IMG/VR virus record: IMGVR_UViG_3300044971_001893
Span: 1-48,143 of that record
DNA from: a virus
Length of the DNA stretch: 48,143 bases
Reading direction: 5' to 3' (one strand)
Shown here: positions 32,606-40,522 of the stretch, piece after piece
Position numbering within the stretch: the stretch's first letter is position 1
How the letters are laid out: every line of letters starts with the position of its first letter
Notes under the pieces: generated by a model
Databases searched by the model: none
Seen by the model: only the letters and a program-made list of their open reading frames with translations
What the model was told of the DNA's origin: nothing
Made by a program: the position numbers and the translations under genes

Positions 32606-32854
32606 TTACTTATAATTTTTGATTTCCATGTTTAGTAAATATGTTTGTTGATGATCCAACCATTTATTATCTGTCATGTCATTATAAATTGCTTTGGCTA
32701 ATTTGCTAACGCTCTTTGCAACTCCGCTACGGTTTGAATCATCTGCTTTTGACCAGTAATATTGTACAGGCTCTCCCTTTTCTTCGTCACCCTTTTCCTT
32801 GAGGGTTTCGTACCCCTGTTGTTTTGCCCACTTTTTTATTTCTGACCAAAGCAT
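32606..32854 (-). CDS. Conserved hypothetical phage protein
   Basis: 82 residues from the ATG with GGGAG upstream. MLWSEIKKWAKQQGYETLKE, a YYWSK centre and a helical end. Not assigned. Promoter 32880-32908 precedes it. Confidence 0.6.
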   Translation of the reverse strand: MLWSEIKKWAKQQGYETLKEKGDEEKGEPVQYYWSKADDSNRSGVAKSVSKLAKAIYNDMTDNKWLDHQQTYLLNMEIKNYK

Positions 32855-32999
32855 CCAGTTTCTCCCTAGAGTTACGCTCATTATACAACTTGTTCAGCAT
32901 CCTGTCAATGTCAGATATTTGTTCTTGGTCGAGGCCATAGCCTTTTCTCAACGAATATTGACAAATTCTAATAAGCAAATCATAATCATTTTTTGTCAT
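32787..32999 (-). CDS. Hypothetical helical protein
   Basis: 70 residues, starts MTKNDYDLLIRICQYSLRKG. It overlaps the following gene by 68 bp and contains that gene's promoter, which makes both starts worth checking. Not recognised. Confidence 0.5.
   Translation of the reverse strand: MTKNDYDLLIRICQYSLRKGYGLDQEQISDIDRMLNKLYNERNSREKLDALVRNKKVGKTTGVRNPQGKG
32880..32908 (-). promoter_or_regulatory. Sigma70-like promoter
   Basis: TTGACA, 17 nt, TATAAT (both boxes perfect) inside the upstream gene; 26 bp before the 32606-32854 start. No CGAT in the spacer. Confidence 0.8.
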
Positions 33000-33180
33000 A
33001 TCTTTTCCACGCATCCTTATGCTTAATCGCTATAATTTCTGCTCTTTGCTCTTTAATAACATGATACTGATAAGAAATTAACTCTTTAAGACCATCAATA
33101 TATGTTTGTATGGCGGAGTCTTGTATGTCAATATTCTCTTCTAGTATTCTATATTTCAGAGGGTTGGGTGTTTCTTTCAT
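32986..33180 (-). CDS. Small coiled-coil protein
   Basis: 64 residues; after a Pro-containing start it is one amphipathic helix (LKELISYQYHVIKEQRAEII). Overlaps neighbours by 14 and 4 bp. Not recognised. Confidence 0.5.
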   Translation of the reverse strand: MKETPNPLKYRILEENIDIQDSAIQTYIDGLKELISYQYHVIKEQRAEIIAIKHKDAWKRYDKK

Positions 33181-33359
33181 TGGTTGTGTTCTATCTTTGG
33201 TATTAGGTTTGTATCGTCCAATACTTCTTTTAGTTCTATGGTAAGTAATGATAGGTTTTTATTGCTTGAGTTTTTGGATACTAGCATTTGAATTAGTTGA
33301 CATATTTTTTCGCAAGAAATCTGTTGTTGGGTGAGAGATATTGCTATTTTAGTATCCAT
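33177..33359 (-). CDS. Small helical protein
   Basis: 60 residues, begins MDTKIAISLTQQQISCEKIC; helical with no recognised motif. ATGA overlap with the next gene. Confidence 0.5.
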   Translation of the reverse strand: MDTKIAISLTQQQISCEKICQLIQMLVSKNSSNKNLSLLTIELKEVLDDTNLIPKIEHNQ

Positions 33360-33365
33360 AAATTA

Positions 33366-33485
33366 TTATTCTTGCACCTTGGTTCCCATATCGTATGGGT
33401 ATCCATCTTTGGGATCGTCGCTATAAACTCCTTCATATTCATTATCCCACCAAGGAATTTTGCTGTCTGGTAGTTGTTCACTCAT
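33366..33485 (-). CDS. Micro-protein
   Basis: 39 residues (MSEQLPDSKIPWWDNEYEGV, then a short Asp/Gly/Tyr-rich end), with GGAA before the ATG. Acidic; not recognised, but it fills the gap between genes exactly, which supports it. Confidence 0.5.
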   Translation of the reverse strand: MSEQLPDSKIPWWDNEYEGVYSDDPKDGYPYDMGTKVQE

Positions 33486-33486
33486 A

Positions 33487-33897
33487 TTATTCCTTTTCTA
33501 CCATCGTACCATCTTTTACCACATAAATCTTAACATTAATGCTTGATCGAATATAGTCTCTACCACCATCAATCATATTGCCGTTTTTGAAACTCTTATA
33601 GTCGTGACGAAATTGAGAATATTGTAGATCACCATTATCATCTTCTACCATACCGAAAGTTAAATCCTCTATGCTATCGGCATTAAATATTACATATTTC
33701 TCTCTATCATGGTCATAACCAAAACCAAAATATCTATTGCCAAATTCTGGATGTGGTGTTTCTCTATAAAAAATATCCGCAGGAGTATCACTTCGTCTAA
33801 AGTCTGTGGTACAAACATAGTTCACTGGAACACCATCTTTTACAGAATAATATTCTGTGATGTTGTTTGTATTTGTCATTGGGAAATGTTTAATCAT
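33487..33897 (-). CDS. Hypothetical protein
   Basis: 136 residues; YYSVKDGVPVNYVCTTDF and RYFGFGYDHDREKYVIFN suggest a beta-rich domain. Not recognised. Ends 1 bp before the micro-protein start. Confidence 0.6.
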   Translation of the reverse strand: MIKHFPMTNTNNITEYYSVKDGVPVNYVCTTDFRRSDTPADIFYRETPHPEFGNRYFGFGYDHDREKYVIFNADSIEDLTFGMVEDDNGDLQYSQFRHDYKSFKNGNMIDGGRDYIRSSINVKIYVVKDGTMVEKE

Positions 33898-33903
33898 TTT
33901 AGG

Positions 33904-34182
33904 TTAATACCTTTCACCCTCTAGGGGGTCTTTACTATAAGGATAGTTGAACGGGCCAAGATTTTGTTTACGCCTTTTCTTTATCCAGTCAAGAGTATCG
34001 TCAAAGCATTTTTCGCAAATTTGAATATCAAACTTTGTGCCATCATATTTCGATCCATAGCCCCATATTGCTTCTAATGTAGCATATTCATTACCAATTT
34101 GTTCTATGGAACAAGGATTTCCACAAACGTCACAATAAACTCCATCTTCAACTTTTCTTTCAACAATCTTATATGTTTTCAT
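33904..34182 (-). CDS. Conserved phage zinc-finger protein
   Basis: 92 residues from the ATG with GGAAAT upstream. YCDVCGNPC, then YATLEAIWGYGSKYDG, then ICEKCF: a four-Cys site around a conserved WGY-S--DG core seen in several phages and bacteria. Function unknown. Confidence 0.65.
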   Translation of the reverse strand: MKTYKIVERKVEDGVYCDVCGNPCSIEQIGNEYATLEAIWGYGSKYDGTKFDIQICEKCFDDTLDWIKKRRKQNLGPFNYPYSKDPLEGERY

Positions 34183-34618
34183 CGAATATTTCCATATCGT
34201 CAAAATTATATGGTTCGACAGTCCAGCCTAGTTTTAGTAGATCTAACCTAATCTCATCTGTAACAAAACCCTCACCAGCATAACCTTCTACATTATGTTG
34301 TCCTATGCCACTACAATACCAATCAATATAGTCTCCCTTTTCATTTAGATCAGCAACAATACCACCAGCATATCTCCAAGAGCAAGTCCATTCTTTTTTG
34401 TTTTGTAAAAATCTATTGTTGCACAAAGCAGCGTATAGGTTTTGACTGTAAGTATTACTATTCTTGCATTTATTAGCAATCCACTCACACCCCCTCAAAT
34501 CCCAACCTAGATCATTATCTTGAGGCATTTCTTTATGCGACAACATCTCTTTCATTGAATCATACTGCTCTTGAGTAATATCGCCTTTATCTAGGGACTT
34601 TTTATAATGGTTCATCAT
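34169..34618 (-). CDS. Conserved phage protein (SWRxAGG family)
   Basis: 149 residues from the ATG with GGGGAAG upstream (the frame extends 12 codons further). KEWTCSWRYAGGIVADL and GDYIDWYCSG are hallmarks of a widespread phage protein of unknown function, as is GEGFVTDEI. Confidence 0.7.
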   Translation of the reverse strand: MMNHYKKSLDKGDITQEQYDSMKEMLSHKEMPQDNDLGWDLRGCEWIANKCKNSNTYSQNLYAALCNNRFLQNKKEWTCSWRYAGGIVADLNEKGDYIDWYCSGIGQHNVEGYAGEGFVTDEIRLDLLKLGWTVEPYNFDDMEIFDENI

Positions 34619-34628
34619 AAAACTTCCC

Positions 34629-34847
34629 CTATCGGGACTTGTGAAGTATTTCATGCCAGTTCTTCTCTAAATGGTTCATAATATCTGGTATTTTACGATC
34701 ATTATAAAAACAGTCAAGGTGCGAGCCTGTTAATTCTCTATATTTATCGGGCCAAACTTTATTTAAGCAATTCATAATATTTTGACCTTCTCTAATGCCT
34801 AAACGGTATTGACTATCAATATGGTTTTTGAACTGCTGAAATGTCAT
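34629..34847 (-). CDS. Hypothetical protein
   Basis: 72 residues, starts MTFQQFKNHIDSQYRLGIRE; contains a pattern (NIMNCLNKVWPDKYREL then SHLDCFYNDRKIP) that looks conserved-phage. No function assigned. Confidence 0.6.
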   Translation of the reverse strand: MTFQQFKNHIDSQYRLGIREGQNIMNCLNKVWPDKYRELTGSHLDCFYNDRKIPDIMNHLEKNWHEILHKSR

Positions 34848-35575
34848 GTCCAAAGACTTCCTCTGATCTTAATAAGTTCAATAAGCATCTTTGTATCTTC
34901 TTTTTCGTAATCGTCTTGCATTTTACTAATTTTCTTATAATAACTCTTGCCGTGCTTTTCCTCAGAGAAAATTTCGTAAGGGTCTGGTCTGTTGTCTCTG
35001 TTTTTCCACCAGTTATATAACTCTGTTGTTTTACGAGCGGCGACTGCCTGTTCAGTTGGCTCACCAAACCCCTTATCTCCCTTTCTAAAGCCATAATCTT
35101 TGTTATAGGTCAAACCACTAGCCCATTTTAAATAATCAAGCCCAGCCTCAACGCAGCGACCGTGAACAAATTTATACTTCTTTTCCTTATAACACTTGAA
35201 TAAATGGGCGTATTCTATTTCTACAAGATCAACAAGTTCATTAAAAAGACCATGAATAATTCTATAGTCTAAGTCATAGTAATTGCCCGGCTTTAATCCC
35301 GTATTAAGACAATGAGTTTTGTCTATAAATCTATTGCGAACGTAAGCCTCTATGGTATAGTAAATATCACAGGGTAAATAAATTATATCCTGCAAACGAT
35401 CAAGTAGTTTTTCTGCCACCCAATATCTATAAGGATGCTTATTTTGAGCCTCTTTACGCCATTCGTCCCAACCTTCCCATGCTAGTGCATATGGTTTATC
35501 TGTTCCCCTAATCCAGTCTGCTAAACTAGAGCAACTCCAATAATTTATTCTACTTCTTTTGCTTAATTTAAACAT
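34844..35575 (-). CDS. Conserved phage protein, helical, aromatic-rich
   Basis: 243 residues from the ATG that overlaps nothing (1 bp after the upstream stop). Rich in Trp and Tyr: WEGWDEWRKEA, YRYWVAEKLLDRLQD, LDYLKWASGL. I recognise it as a phage family without function. No catalytic motif seen. Confidence 0.6.
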   Translation of the reverse strand: MFKLSKRSRINYWSCSSLADWIRGTDKPYALAWEGWDEWRKEAQNKHPYRYWVAEKLLDRLQDIIYLPCDIYYTIEAYVRNRFIDKTHCLNTGLKPGNYYDLDYRIIHGLFNELVDLVEIEYAHLFKCYKEKKYKFVHGRCVEAGLDYLKWASGLTYNKDYGFRKGDKGFGEPTEQAVAARKTTELYNWWKNRDNRPDPYEIFSEEKHGKSYYKKISKMQDDYEKEDTKMLIELIKIRGSLWT

Positions 35576-35576
35576 A

Positions 35577-35798
35577 TTATTCCAGTTCCACCCCATGTTC
35601 ATTCACCAACCTATAGAATTCTTCACGAATTTTATCAAGAGCATCATCAGCATCTTTAAAGTCATTACCATGTTTCTGCCAAGAACGAAGTTGTTGAGCA
35701 AAATACCATAGCATACTCTTGGCTTTCGCCGCATTAATAGCGGTATCAAATTCGCTCTGTTCTTCTGGTAAGTTAAATCTCAACGTAACTATTGGCAT
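35577..35798 (-). CDS. Conserved phage protein
   Basis: 73 residues: VTLRFNLPEEQSEFDTAINA, then LWYFAQQLRSW. A recurrent small phage protein type with an unknown role. Confidence 0.65.
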   Translation of the reverse strand: MPIVTLRFNLPEEQSEFDTAINAAKAKSMLWYFAQQLRSWQKHGNDFKDADDALDKIREEFYRLVNEHGVELE

Positions 35799-35800
35799 AA

Positions 35801-36013
35801 TTATTCTTTATGGTTATCAAGTTTAAGTGCTTGGGTAAAAGCCTCAAAGGTATCATCGGTATGAAGTTCGATCAAAACGGCCAAACCCTCTAAAACATTA
35901 GCGAGTTTATCATTATTCATCTTATTTTCCAGCACAGCATTTGTCACAGACCGCAGATGATCCGCAAAAAGTGCTGTTTGATTAATCTTGTTTTCTAGAT
36001 CGAACCTATCCAT
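35801..36013 (-). CDS. Hypothetical helical protein
   Basis: 70 residues from the ATG with AGGAG upstream. FDLENKINQTALFADHLRSV is typical of small phage helical proteins. Not assigned. Confidence 0.6.
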   Translation of the reverse strand: MDRFDLENKINQTALFADHLRSVTNAVLENKMNNDKLANVLEGLAVLIELHTDDTFEAFTQALKLDNHKE

Positions 36014-36224
36014 TAGCAATCTCCTTTTCATATTCCTCAATATCTGTCTTAAATTCATCCGCTTGGCCTAAAACAACAGCAGCATGATACAAGATATGAT
36101 CTCTAGGATCGCTACCATCCTGAATAAATTCTTGATAACTAATTTGCTCACTATCACAATCAAAAATATATCTAGCACACTCCATAGCGGCTTCAGTATA
36201 ATTCACTTCAGTTTGTGTACGCAT
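36006..36224 (-). CDS. Hypothetical protein
   Basis: 72 residues, acidic, CARYIFDCDSEQISYQEF and DPRDHILYHAAVVLG. Looks conserved in phages; no function. Overlaps the downstream gene by 8 bp. Confidence 0.55.
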   Translation of the reverse strand: MRTQTEVNYTEAAMECARYIFDCDSEQISYQEFIQDGSDPRDHILYHAAVVLGQADEFKTDIEEYEKEIANG

Positions 36225-36239
36225 ATTTATTGCTCCTAT

Positions 36240-36509
36240 TTAGGTAAGTTCCTTGATAATCTTGTTAAATTTATTTTGAATCTTCTTATTTTTCGGAGCA
36301 TCGCAAAACCCAAGCCCCTTTTTAGTTTCTTCAACGCTTTCAACAATAGGAGGCTCATATTCTGTAGTTGTCCACTGACAATTCTTCTCAAAGAAAGTAA
36401 AGTCTAGTTCTCCAAGACCATCGTGAACGTCATCCTTGTTTTCAGCCTCAATAACAAAAGAGGTACTCTTAGCCTCAACGTAATTCATAGTAACCAGATA
36501 TTTAGGCAT
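36240..36509 (-). CDS. Hypothetical protein
   Basis: 89 residues; KYLVTMNYVEAKSTSFVIEA suggests a beta-alpha-beta domain, with a basic C-terminus. Not recognised. It overlaps the ASCH gene by 8 bp. Confidence 0.55.
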   Translation of the reverse strand: MPKYLVTMNYVEAKSTSFVIEAENKDDVHDGLGELDFTFFEKNCQWTTTEYEPPIVESVEETKKGLGFCDAPKNKKIQNKFNKIIKELT

Positions 36510-36900
36510 GATTCGTCTCCAAAAGAGTGATGTTGCTAGTAAACACTATACCTCGTCTTTGAGAAATGTCAAGAGGCTTCTTAAACTTTTTAATATTGCT
36601 CACTACCCATCCGTATTTAGGTTTAGTTGAATTCCATCCATATAATTTATTGCTATCTTCTACCTTGTGCCTACTATAATCATCAACCCAATCTTGCTTA
36701 AACACATAAAGAAAACTGTGGCTAAAAGTAATAGTCCCTATAATCCGAGCCTTAAACTTACCCCTCTTTCCCGGCGTTTCAATCAATGCTAATTCAACTC
36801 CCTCATGCTTTTTTGGTAAAGCATATGAGCGGGTTTCGACAGTTTTGGTGCCGTTTATTAAAAGATTAGACCAAGGGGCTTGAATATTTAAACCAGTCAT
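36502..36900 (-). CDS. ASCH-domain protein
   Basis: 132 residues from the ATG that overlaps the upstream stop (ATGA). GLNIQAPWSNLLINGTKTVE is the typical ASCH start (RNA-binding PUA-like fold). GKRGKFKARIIGTITF and the Trp/Tyr-rich middle fit. Probably binds RNA or acts on modified nucleosides; role in phage unknown. Confidence 0.7.
   Translation of the reverse strand: MTGLNIQAPWSNLLINGTKTVETRSYALPKKHEGVELALIETPGKRGKFKARIIGTITFSHSFLYVFKQDWVDDYSRHKVEDSNKLYGWNSTKPKYGWVVSNIKKFKKPLDISQRRGIVFTSNITLLETNHA
36545..36572 (-). promoter_or_regulatory. Sigma70-like promoter
   Basis: TTGACA, 16 nt, TATAGT inside the 3' end of the ASCH gene; would drive 36240-36509 and genes beyond. No CGAT in the spacer. 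Confidence 0.6.
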
Positions 36901-37022
36901 TGTGTAACTTCGATATGCCACTTATTGCCATGAAGTTCAGCCACAACCCCCATATTCAACTTAACAAGTTCTGCTACGATTTCGGCCAACTTTTGTGTTT
37001 CATTCAGATAAAGGTAAATCAT
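36897..37022 (-). CDS. Small protein
   Basis: 41 residues (MIYLYLNETQKLAEIVAELV, then VKLNMGVVAELHGNKWHIEV-type end). GGAG precedes the ATG and the stop overlaps the ASCH start; promoter 37047-37075 is directly upstream. Not recognised. Confidence 0.6.
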   Translation of the reverse strand: MIYLYLNETQKLAEIVAELVKLNMGVVAELHGNKWHIEVTQ

Positions 37023-37046
37023 CTTGTTTCTCCGTTGTGAGCATTT

Positions 37047-37075
37047 AGCATAACTCACTTATCGGCTTTTGTCAA
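37047..37075 (-). promoter_or_regulatory. Sigma70-like promoter with GCCGATA box
   Basis: TTGACA, 17 nt containing AAGCCGATAAG, TATGCT. First gene downstream is 36897-37022, then the ASCH gene. Confidence 0.75.
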
Positions 37076-37091
37076 GAGCCACCTTTAGTTT

Positions 37092-37259
37092 TTACTTGAC
37101 CCACTCATAAAAACCATGACTCATAGCCATTTCAATACTAGCGTCTGGATTTTTTTGTAAATACTTTAGAGCGAACAAAACAACTTCCGGCTCTAATCCA
37201 TAAGGTCTAGCATCTTTCAAAAAAGAATATACAATATCTAGTTCGGTACTAATATCCAT
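37092..37259 (-). CDS. Small helical protein
   Basis: 55 residues (starts MDISTELDIVYSFLKDARPY; ends MAMSHGFYEWVK). Amphipathic helices with a conserved-looking Leu-Lys-Tyr core. Not recognised. Confidence 0.55.
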   Translation of the reverse strand: MDISTELDIVYSFLKDARPYGLEPEVVLFALKYLQKNPDASIEMAMSHGFYEWVK

Positions 37260-37270
37260 TATAATTCCAA

Positions 37271-37501
37271 TTAGATAATATCCGCTTCCATAAAGTCCAT
37301 ATCCAGATTTAGTTCACTCCAATCTTCCTTGGTAACATTACCAATCACCAAATAATTATCATCCTTAGAATAATCTTGATCTTTATCATATTTGATATAA
37401 AAGTCCTCAGACAAACTTGATTTCATCTGGTTAAGATCAGTAACGATCTCTTGAGCCTCTTTATGCCCGATAACATTACTAAAACACTGAATAAGACTCA
37501 T
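37271..37501 (-). CDS. Hypothetical acidic protein
   Basis: 76 residues, begins MSLIQCFSNVIGHKEAQEIV; acidic C-terminus (LNLDMDFMEADII). Its start overlaps the upstream stop by one base. Not recognised. Confidence 0.55.
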   Translation of the reverse strand: MSLIQCFSNVIGHKEAQEIVTDLNQMKSSLSEDFYIKYDKDQDYSKDDNYLVIGNVTKEDWSELNLDMDFMEADII

Positions 37502-37668
37502 TAGTTGTTCTCCAAAGTGTTATTTAATTGTTCAATAAGATTTTGTACTTCGTTTTCAGTCCAAACATACTCATAGCCATTCTCGTTGCCGTGTTCAATA
37601 TCTAGTTGATAACTTTCAAGAGCATCAAGAATAAGGCCAATTTCATGCTTATCAAGATTAATATTCAT
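37501..37668 (-). CDS. Small helical protein
   Basis: 55 residues from the ATG preceded by GGGA (the frame extends 12 codons). KHEIGLILDALESYQLDIEH, then VWTENEVQNLIEQL. Typical small phage protein, unknown role. Overlaps the upstream gene by 11 bp. Confidence 0.55.
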   Translation of the reverse strand: MNINLDKHEIGLILDALESYQLDIEHGNENGYEYVWTENEVQNLIEQLNNTLENN

Positions 37669-37912
37669 TTTTTTTCCCAAGTTCTTCACCAGTATGGTAA
37701 TCAATAATTGGTTTATTACAACACTCCATCATTTTTTGTAATCGCCACCGTAGACTTTCAGCATCATCCGCGATAGGATATGCTGGCTGTTCGGATATAT
37801 TAACAATATCTCCACTTTCATCACTATAAACAATATGAATAGAGTAAGTAGTGTCAGTATCTCCAAGAGGAATTTTAGTTACAGTTTTTACTACGCGATA
37901 ATTCCAAGACAT
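37658..37912 (-). CDS. Conserved phage protein (MSWNYRV)
   Basis: 84 residues. MSWNYRVVKT plus YSIHIVYSDESGDIV and AESLRWRLQKMMECCNKPII is a repeated phage pattern of unknown function. Confidence 0.65.
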   Translation of the reverse strand: MSWNYRVVKTVTKIPLGDTDTTYSIHIVYSDESGDIVNISEQPAYPIADDAESLRWRLQKMMECCNKPIIDYHTGEELGKKNEY

Positions 37913-37932
37913 TACTTATTCTCCAATAATTA

Positions 37933-38022
37933 TTAAAATAAATCCCCATATCCATTCCACCAATCATAAATTCGTATACAAGCCATGTATCCTAGTATAC
38001 CAAACAATACAAGTCCAGCCAT
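37933..38022 (-). CDS. Tiny membrane peptide
   Basis: 29 residues: MAGLVLFGILGYMACIRIYD then WWNGYGDLF. GGAG precedes the ATG. Hydrophobic enough for a single membrane helix. Its size lowers confidence. Confidence 0.4.
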   Translation of the reverse strand: MAGLVLFGILGYMACIRIYDWWNGYGDLF

Positions 38023-38038
38023 TATTTATTCTCCAAAA

Positions 38039-38152
38039 TCATCGTTCCATCCTTGAGATGATAATACTAAAAGCAATCGACATAATTAGTCCCACAAGAC
38101 TACCACCACACCATGCTCCTAAAGTCCAGATAATTGCCTCTCTACTAATCAT
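38039..38152 (-). CDS. Tiny membrane peptide
   Basis: 37 residues (MISREAIIWTLGAWCGGSLV, then GLIMSIAFSIIISRMER); one membrane helix with a basic C-terminus. It fills an otherwise empty gap between genes; not recognised. Confidence 0.45.
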   Translation of the reverse strand: MISREAIIWTLGAWCGGSLVGLIMSIAFSIIISRMER

Positions 38153-38165
38153 TGTTATTCTTCAA

Positions 38166-38354
38166 CTATAAATATTTGTTTTCTTTAAGAAACTTATACA
38201 GATTGTCTATCTTAGATTTATCCACTCTAATTTCTTGTGGATCATGGCTGTTATAACTAAAAATTCTAACTAAATAGGGATTATTCTTGAGAATAGGGTT
38301 GTAGTGAATTTCTATCAGATCATACTCTAGTTCAATTACTCTGATTTTTGTCAT
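38166..38354 (-). CDS. Hypothetical protein
   Basis: 62 residues; strand-rich start (IRVIELEYDLIEIHY) and a helical end. Overlaps the upstream gene by 23 bp. Not recognised. Confidence 0.5.
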   Translation of the reverse strand: MTKIRVIELEYDLIEIHYNPILKNNPYLVRIFSYNSHDPQEIRVDKSKIDNLYKFLKENKYL

Positions 38355-38550
38355 TGTCTAGGATGGTATAAATAAAATCGGCTAACCCCTTTAGTTCCTC
38401 CCTAGTCATAGGAGGATTAACAACATTCTTTGTTGGCCCAAATATAAGTCCAAACTCATACTTGGTTAAATTATCAGTAAATCCCCCAAACATATCTTGA
38501 ATGATATGAAAGTTTAGATAGTCGCTAGAGTAGGTAAATTTTTTCATCAC
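38332..38550 (-). CDS. Hypothetical protein
   Basis: 72 residues, starts MMKKFTYSSDYLNFHIIQDM. The C-terminal MTREELKGLADFIYTIL recalls several small phage proteins. Function unknown. ATGA overlap upstream. Confidence 0.55.
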   Translation of the reverse strand: MMKKFTYSSDYLNFHIIQDMFGGFTDNLTKYEFGLIFGPTKNVVNPPMTREELKGLADFIYTILDNDKNQSN

Positions 38551-38717
38551 TTTGATTTGGTCAAATTTTTCAAAATACCCAAATACCTCTCAGCATCACT
38601 CTTAGTATCAAAGACCGTAACAATAGACGATCCGCTGCTACTAGGAAGATTGATAGGTTGACCATTTTTAGTCACCACAAACTTACCATTCTGCTCAATC
38701 ACGCCATAACTAGTCAT
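38547..38717 (-). CDS. Hypothetical protein
   Basis: 56 residues from the ATG with AGGAG upstream. YGVIEQNGKFVVTKNGQPIN, then FDTKSDAERYLGIL: a small beta-then-helix domain. Not recognised. Confidence 0.55.
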   Translation of the reverse strand: MTSYGVIEQNGKFVVTKNGQPINLPSSSGSSIVTVFDTKSDAERYLGILKNLTKSK

Positions 38718-38949
38718 TAACATTCTCCTTATTATAAGACCTACTAATTCTAAGATAATGAACAATCTCATTAGCCACATTACTCACACAACCATCATAA
38801 TGATAATGGGCCACCATCATATTATAAATGGTTTGCTTTTCATCTTCATTTAGCCCCTCAAACTCTGAGTCGCCATATTCAGCATCAATATAGTCCGCAA
38901 CACTAAGAGCATATTTGTGGAAACTGTCGGAATTTGATTCTTTGTTCAT
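38710..38949 (-). CDS. Hypothetical acidic protein
   Basis: 79 residues from the ATG nearest the promoter (the frame is longer). FHKYALSVADYIDAEYGDSE and MMVAHYHYDGCVSNVANEIV are helical and look conserved in phages. Unknown function. Promoter at 38985-39012. Confidence 0.55.
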   Translation of the reverse strand: MNKESNSDSFHKYALSVADYIDAEYGDSEFEGLNEDEKQTIYNMMVAHYHYDGCVSNVANEIVHYLRISRSYNKENVND

Positions 38950-38984
38950 TTGTGGGTTATGGTTGAATTTGTGGGTTTCGGTGT

Positions 38985-39012
38985 ATTGTACCATAAGGCT
39001 ATCGACAGTCAA
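38985..39012 (-). promoter_or_regulatory. Sigma70-like promoter with CGATA box
   Basis: TTGACT, 16 nt beginning GTCGATAGCC, TACAAT. It faces the minus-strand gene 38710-38949 and abuts the start of the plus-strand HNH gene. Confidence 0.7.
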
Positions 39013-39022
39013 GGAGAAAATC

Positions 39023-39646
39023 ATGAGTAAAACGACAAAAAATTGCTTAGATTGTGACAAAAAGTTGGTAGATGTTGGAAATGCTAAAAAGCGTTGTGAT
39101 TCTTGTCAAGAAAAATATCGTAAATTATATTTCAGAATAAGAGAAAAAGACCCGAAAAGGAAAGAACAACATAAACAAAGTATTGCAAAATTTCGTAAAA
39201 ACAATCCCGATAAAATAAAAGAATATGGGAAAAAATACAGAAATGGAAAAAATAGAAAATACTATTTAGAGAATAAAAGAAAATCTCACAAAGAATACTA
39301 TCATAATAATACTCAATATAAATTAGGTCATTTATTAAGAGTACGACTTTGGCAATCTATCAAAAAATCAGACCTTAGAACAGAGAAATCTACTATAGAA
39401 CTATTAGGGTGTTCAAAAGAAGAATTTATGCAGTATCTTGAGACCAAATTCAGTGAGGGCATGAATTGGGATAATTGGTCATTAAATGGTTGGCACATTG
39501 ACCACATTCGCCCCATATCTTCGTTCGATCTTTCTGATCCTGAGCAAGTTAAGGAATGTTTTCATTACTCCAATTTACAGCCCTTATGGGCTATTGATAA
39601 TCTCAAAAAATCAGATTTGTGGGACACAGGCCCGAACAATATCTAA
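39023..39646 (+). CDS. HNH endonuclease on the opposite strand
   Basis: 207 residues from the ATG with AAGGAG upstream. N-terminal zinc pair (CLDCDKK...CDSC), a long basic helix, LLRVRLWQSIKKS, and HNH core GWHIDHIRPISSF, then FHYSNLQPLWAIDNLKKSD. A homing-type free-standing endonuclease inserted against the direction of all its neighbours. Confidence 0.88.
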   Translation: MSKTTKNCLDCDKKLVDVGNAKKRCDSCQEKYRKLYFRIREKDPKRKEQHKQSIAKFRKNNPDKIKEYGKKYRNGKNRKYYLENKRKSHKEYYHNNTQYKLGHLLRVRLWQSIKKSDLRTEKSTIELLGCSKEEFMQYLETKFSEGMNWDNWSLNGWHIDHIRPISSFDLSDPEQVKECFHYSNLQPLWAIDNLKKSDLWDTGPNNI

Positions 39647-39674
39647 TTATTTTGATTTCTGTGGGATTTCATCC

Positions 39675-39863
39675 TCATTTGCCATAAAAGGTTATTTGAT
39701 TAATGTTTTCTGTGGGTTGTTTACCACTTATATGACGTAATAGAATATGAGCATTATTGATTTGAAAGCCGGGATTGGTCTTTTTTCCATCAATATAAGA
39801 CTGAATTATGGAGGCTAAAAGTTCCAGTTCCTTATCGGTTAGTAGAATCTGTTTATACATCAT
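39675..39863 (-). CDS. Hypothetical protein
   Basis: 62 residues, begins MMYKQILLTDKELELLASII. Helical N-terminal half (a DKELELL start is common in small phage proteins). Promoter 39906-39934 upstream. The next 178 bp (39935-40112) show no gene or clear structure. Confidence 0.55.
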   Translation of the reverse strand: MMYKQILLTDKELELLASIIQSYIDGKKTNPGFQINNAHILLRHISGKQPTENINQITFYGK

Positions 39864-39905
39864 TTTCCCGACAAATACCTAAAACCTCCTCTTACCATCC
39901 ATACC

Positions 39906-39934
39906 AGTATACAACCTATCCATAGGGTTGTCAA
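39906..39934 (-). promoter_or_regulatory. Sigma70-like promoter
   Basis: TTGACA, 17 nt, TATACT (strong match), upstream of 39675-39863. The spacer has GGATAGG instead of CGATA. Confidence 0.8.
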
Positions 39935-40112
39935 TAGAGAGTATCGACCATTCGTAATCTTTGACTTTAGCCCTTTTCTTCACCGTATTAGATTACCGGC
40001 AAAAGCAATAAGTTAAAATGCGTTCATTTTTATGAAATATAGATAAGAAAAACGCTATAAAAGCCAACATTACCCTTAACGTGGGAAATGCAAAGTGAAA
40101 AAGTGATAGGTT

Positions 40113-40241
40113 TTATGGGGTGTAGAATAAAGAAAAAACAAAAAGTCTCACAGCAATCATAAGAAACAAGGTACTTGCTCCTACAAAAACTATGCTTCTA
40201 TATGTTTTGGTACTAATTTCTTCAATTTTTTCCATGTCCAT
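40113..40241 (-). CDS. Small membrane protein
   Basis: 42 residues: charged start (MDMEKIEEISTKTYRS) then a hydrophobic helix. First of three consecutive small membrane ORFs in reading-order end; RBS weak. Not recognised. Confidence 0.45.
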   Translation of the reverse strand: MDMEKIEEISTKTYRSIVFVGASTLFLMIAVRLFVFSLFYTP

Positions 40242-40248
40242 AAAAATG

Positions 40249-40365
40249 CTACTTATGAGATGTGGGGTCTTTTATTTTAGCAGAGTGAAAATAGTATGTG
40301 GTGAAAACTATAAGTGGCCAACTAAAAGCGCAAAATAAAATAGCCAATATTTGTAGAGTTGTCAT
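40249..40365 (-). CDS. Small membrane protein
   Basis: 38 residues (MTTLQILAILFCAFSWPLIV onward). ATGA overlap with the upstream membrane gene supports expression. Not recognised. Confidence 0.5.
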   Translation of the reverse strand: MTTLQILAILFCAFSWPLIVFTTYYFHSAKIKDPTSHK

Positions 40366-40520
40366 GAGTTGTTGAAACATTTGAGTATGTTGTATAGGAC
40401 TATGGATGCTATTACTATTCCCAAAATTGATATGATTATTCTTGTGGGATCATCATGCACAAATGTGGGGCAGAGTGGGCGTTTAACTATAGAGGGGATT
40501 TGACCAATTATATTTATCAT
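40362..40520 (-). CDS. Small membrane protein
   Basis: 52 residues; polar N-terminus with HDDPTR, then a hydrophobic helix (IIISILGIVIASIVLYNIL). Coupled with the next membrane ORF. Not recognised. Confidence 0.5.
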   Translation of the reverse strand: MINIIGQIPSIVKRPLCPTFVHDDPTRIIISILGIVIASIVLYNILKCFNNS

Positions 40521-40522
40521 AA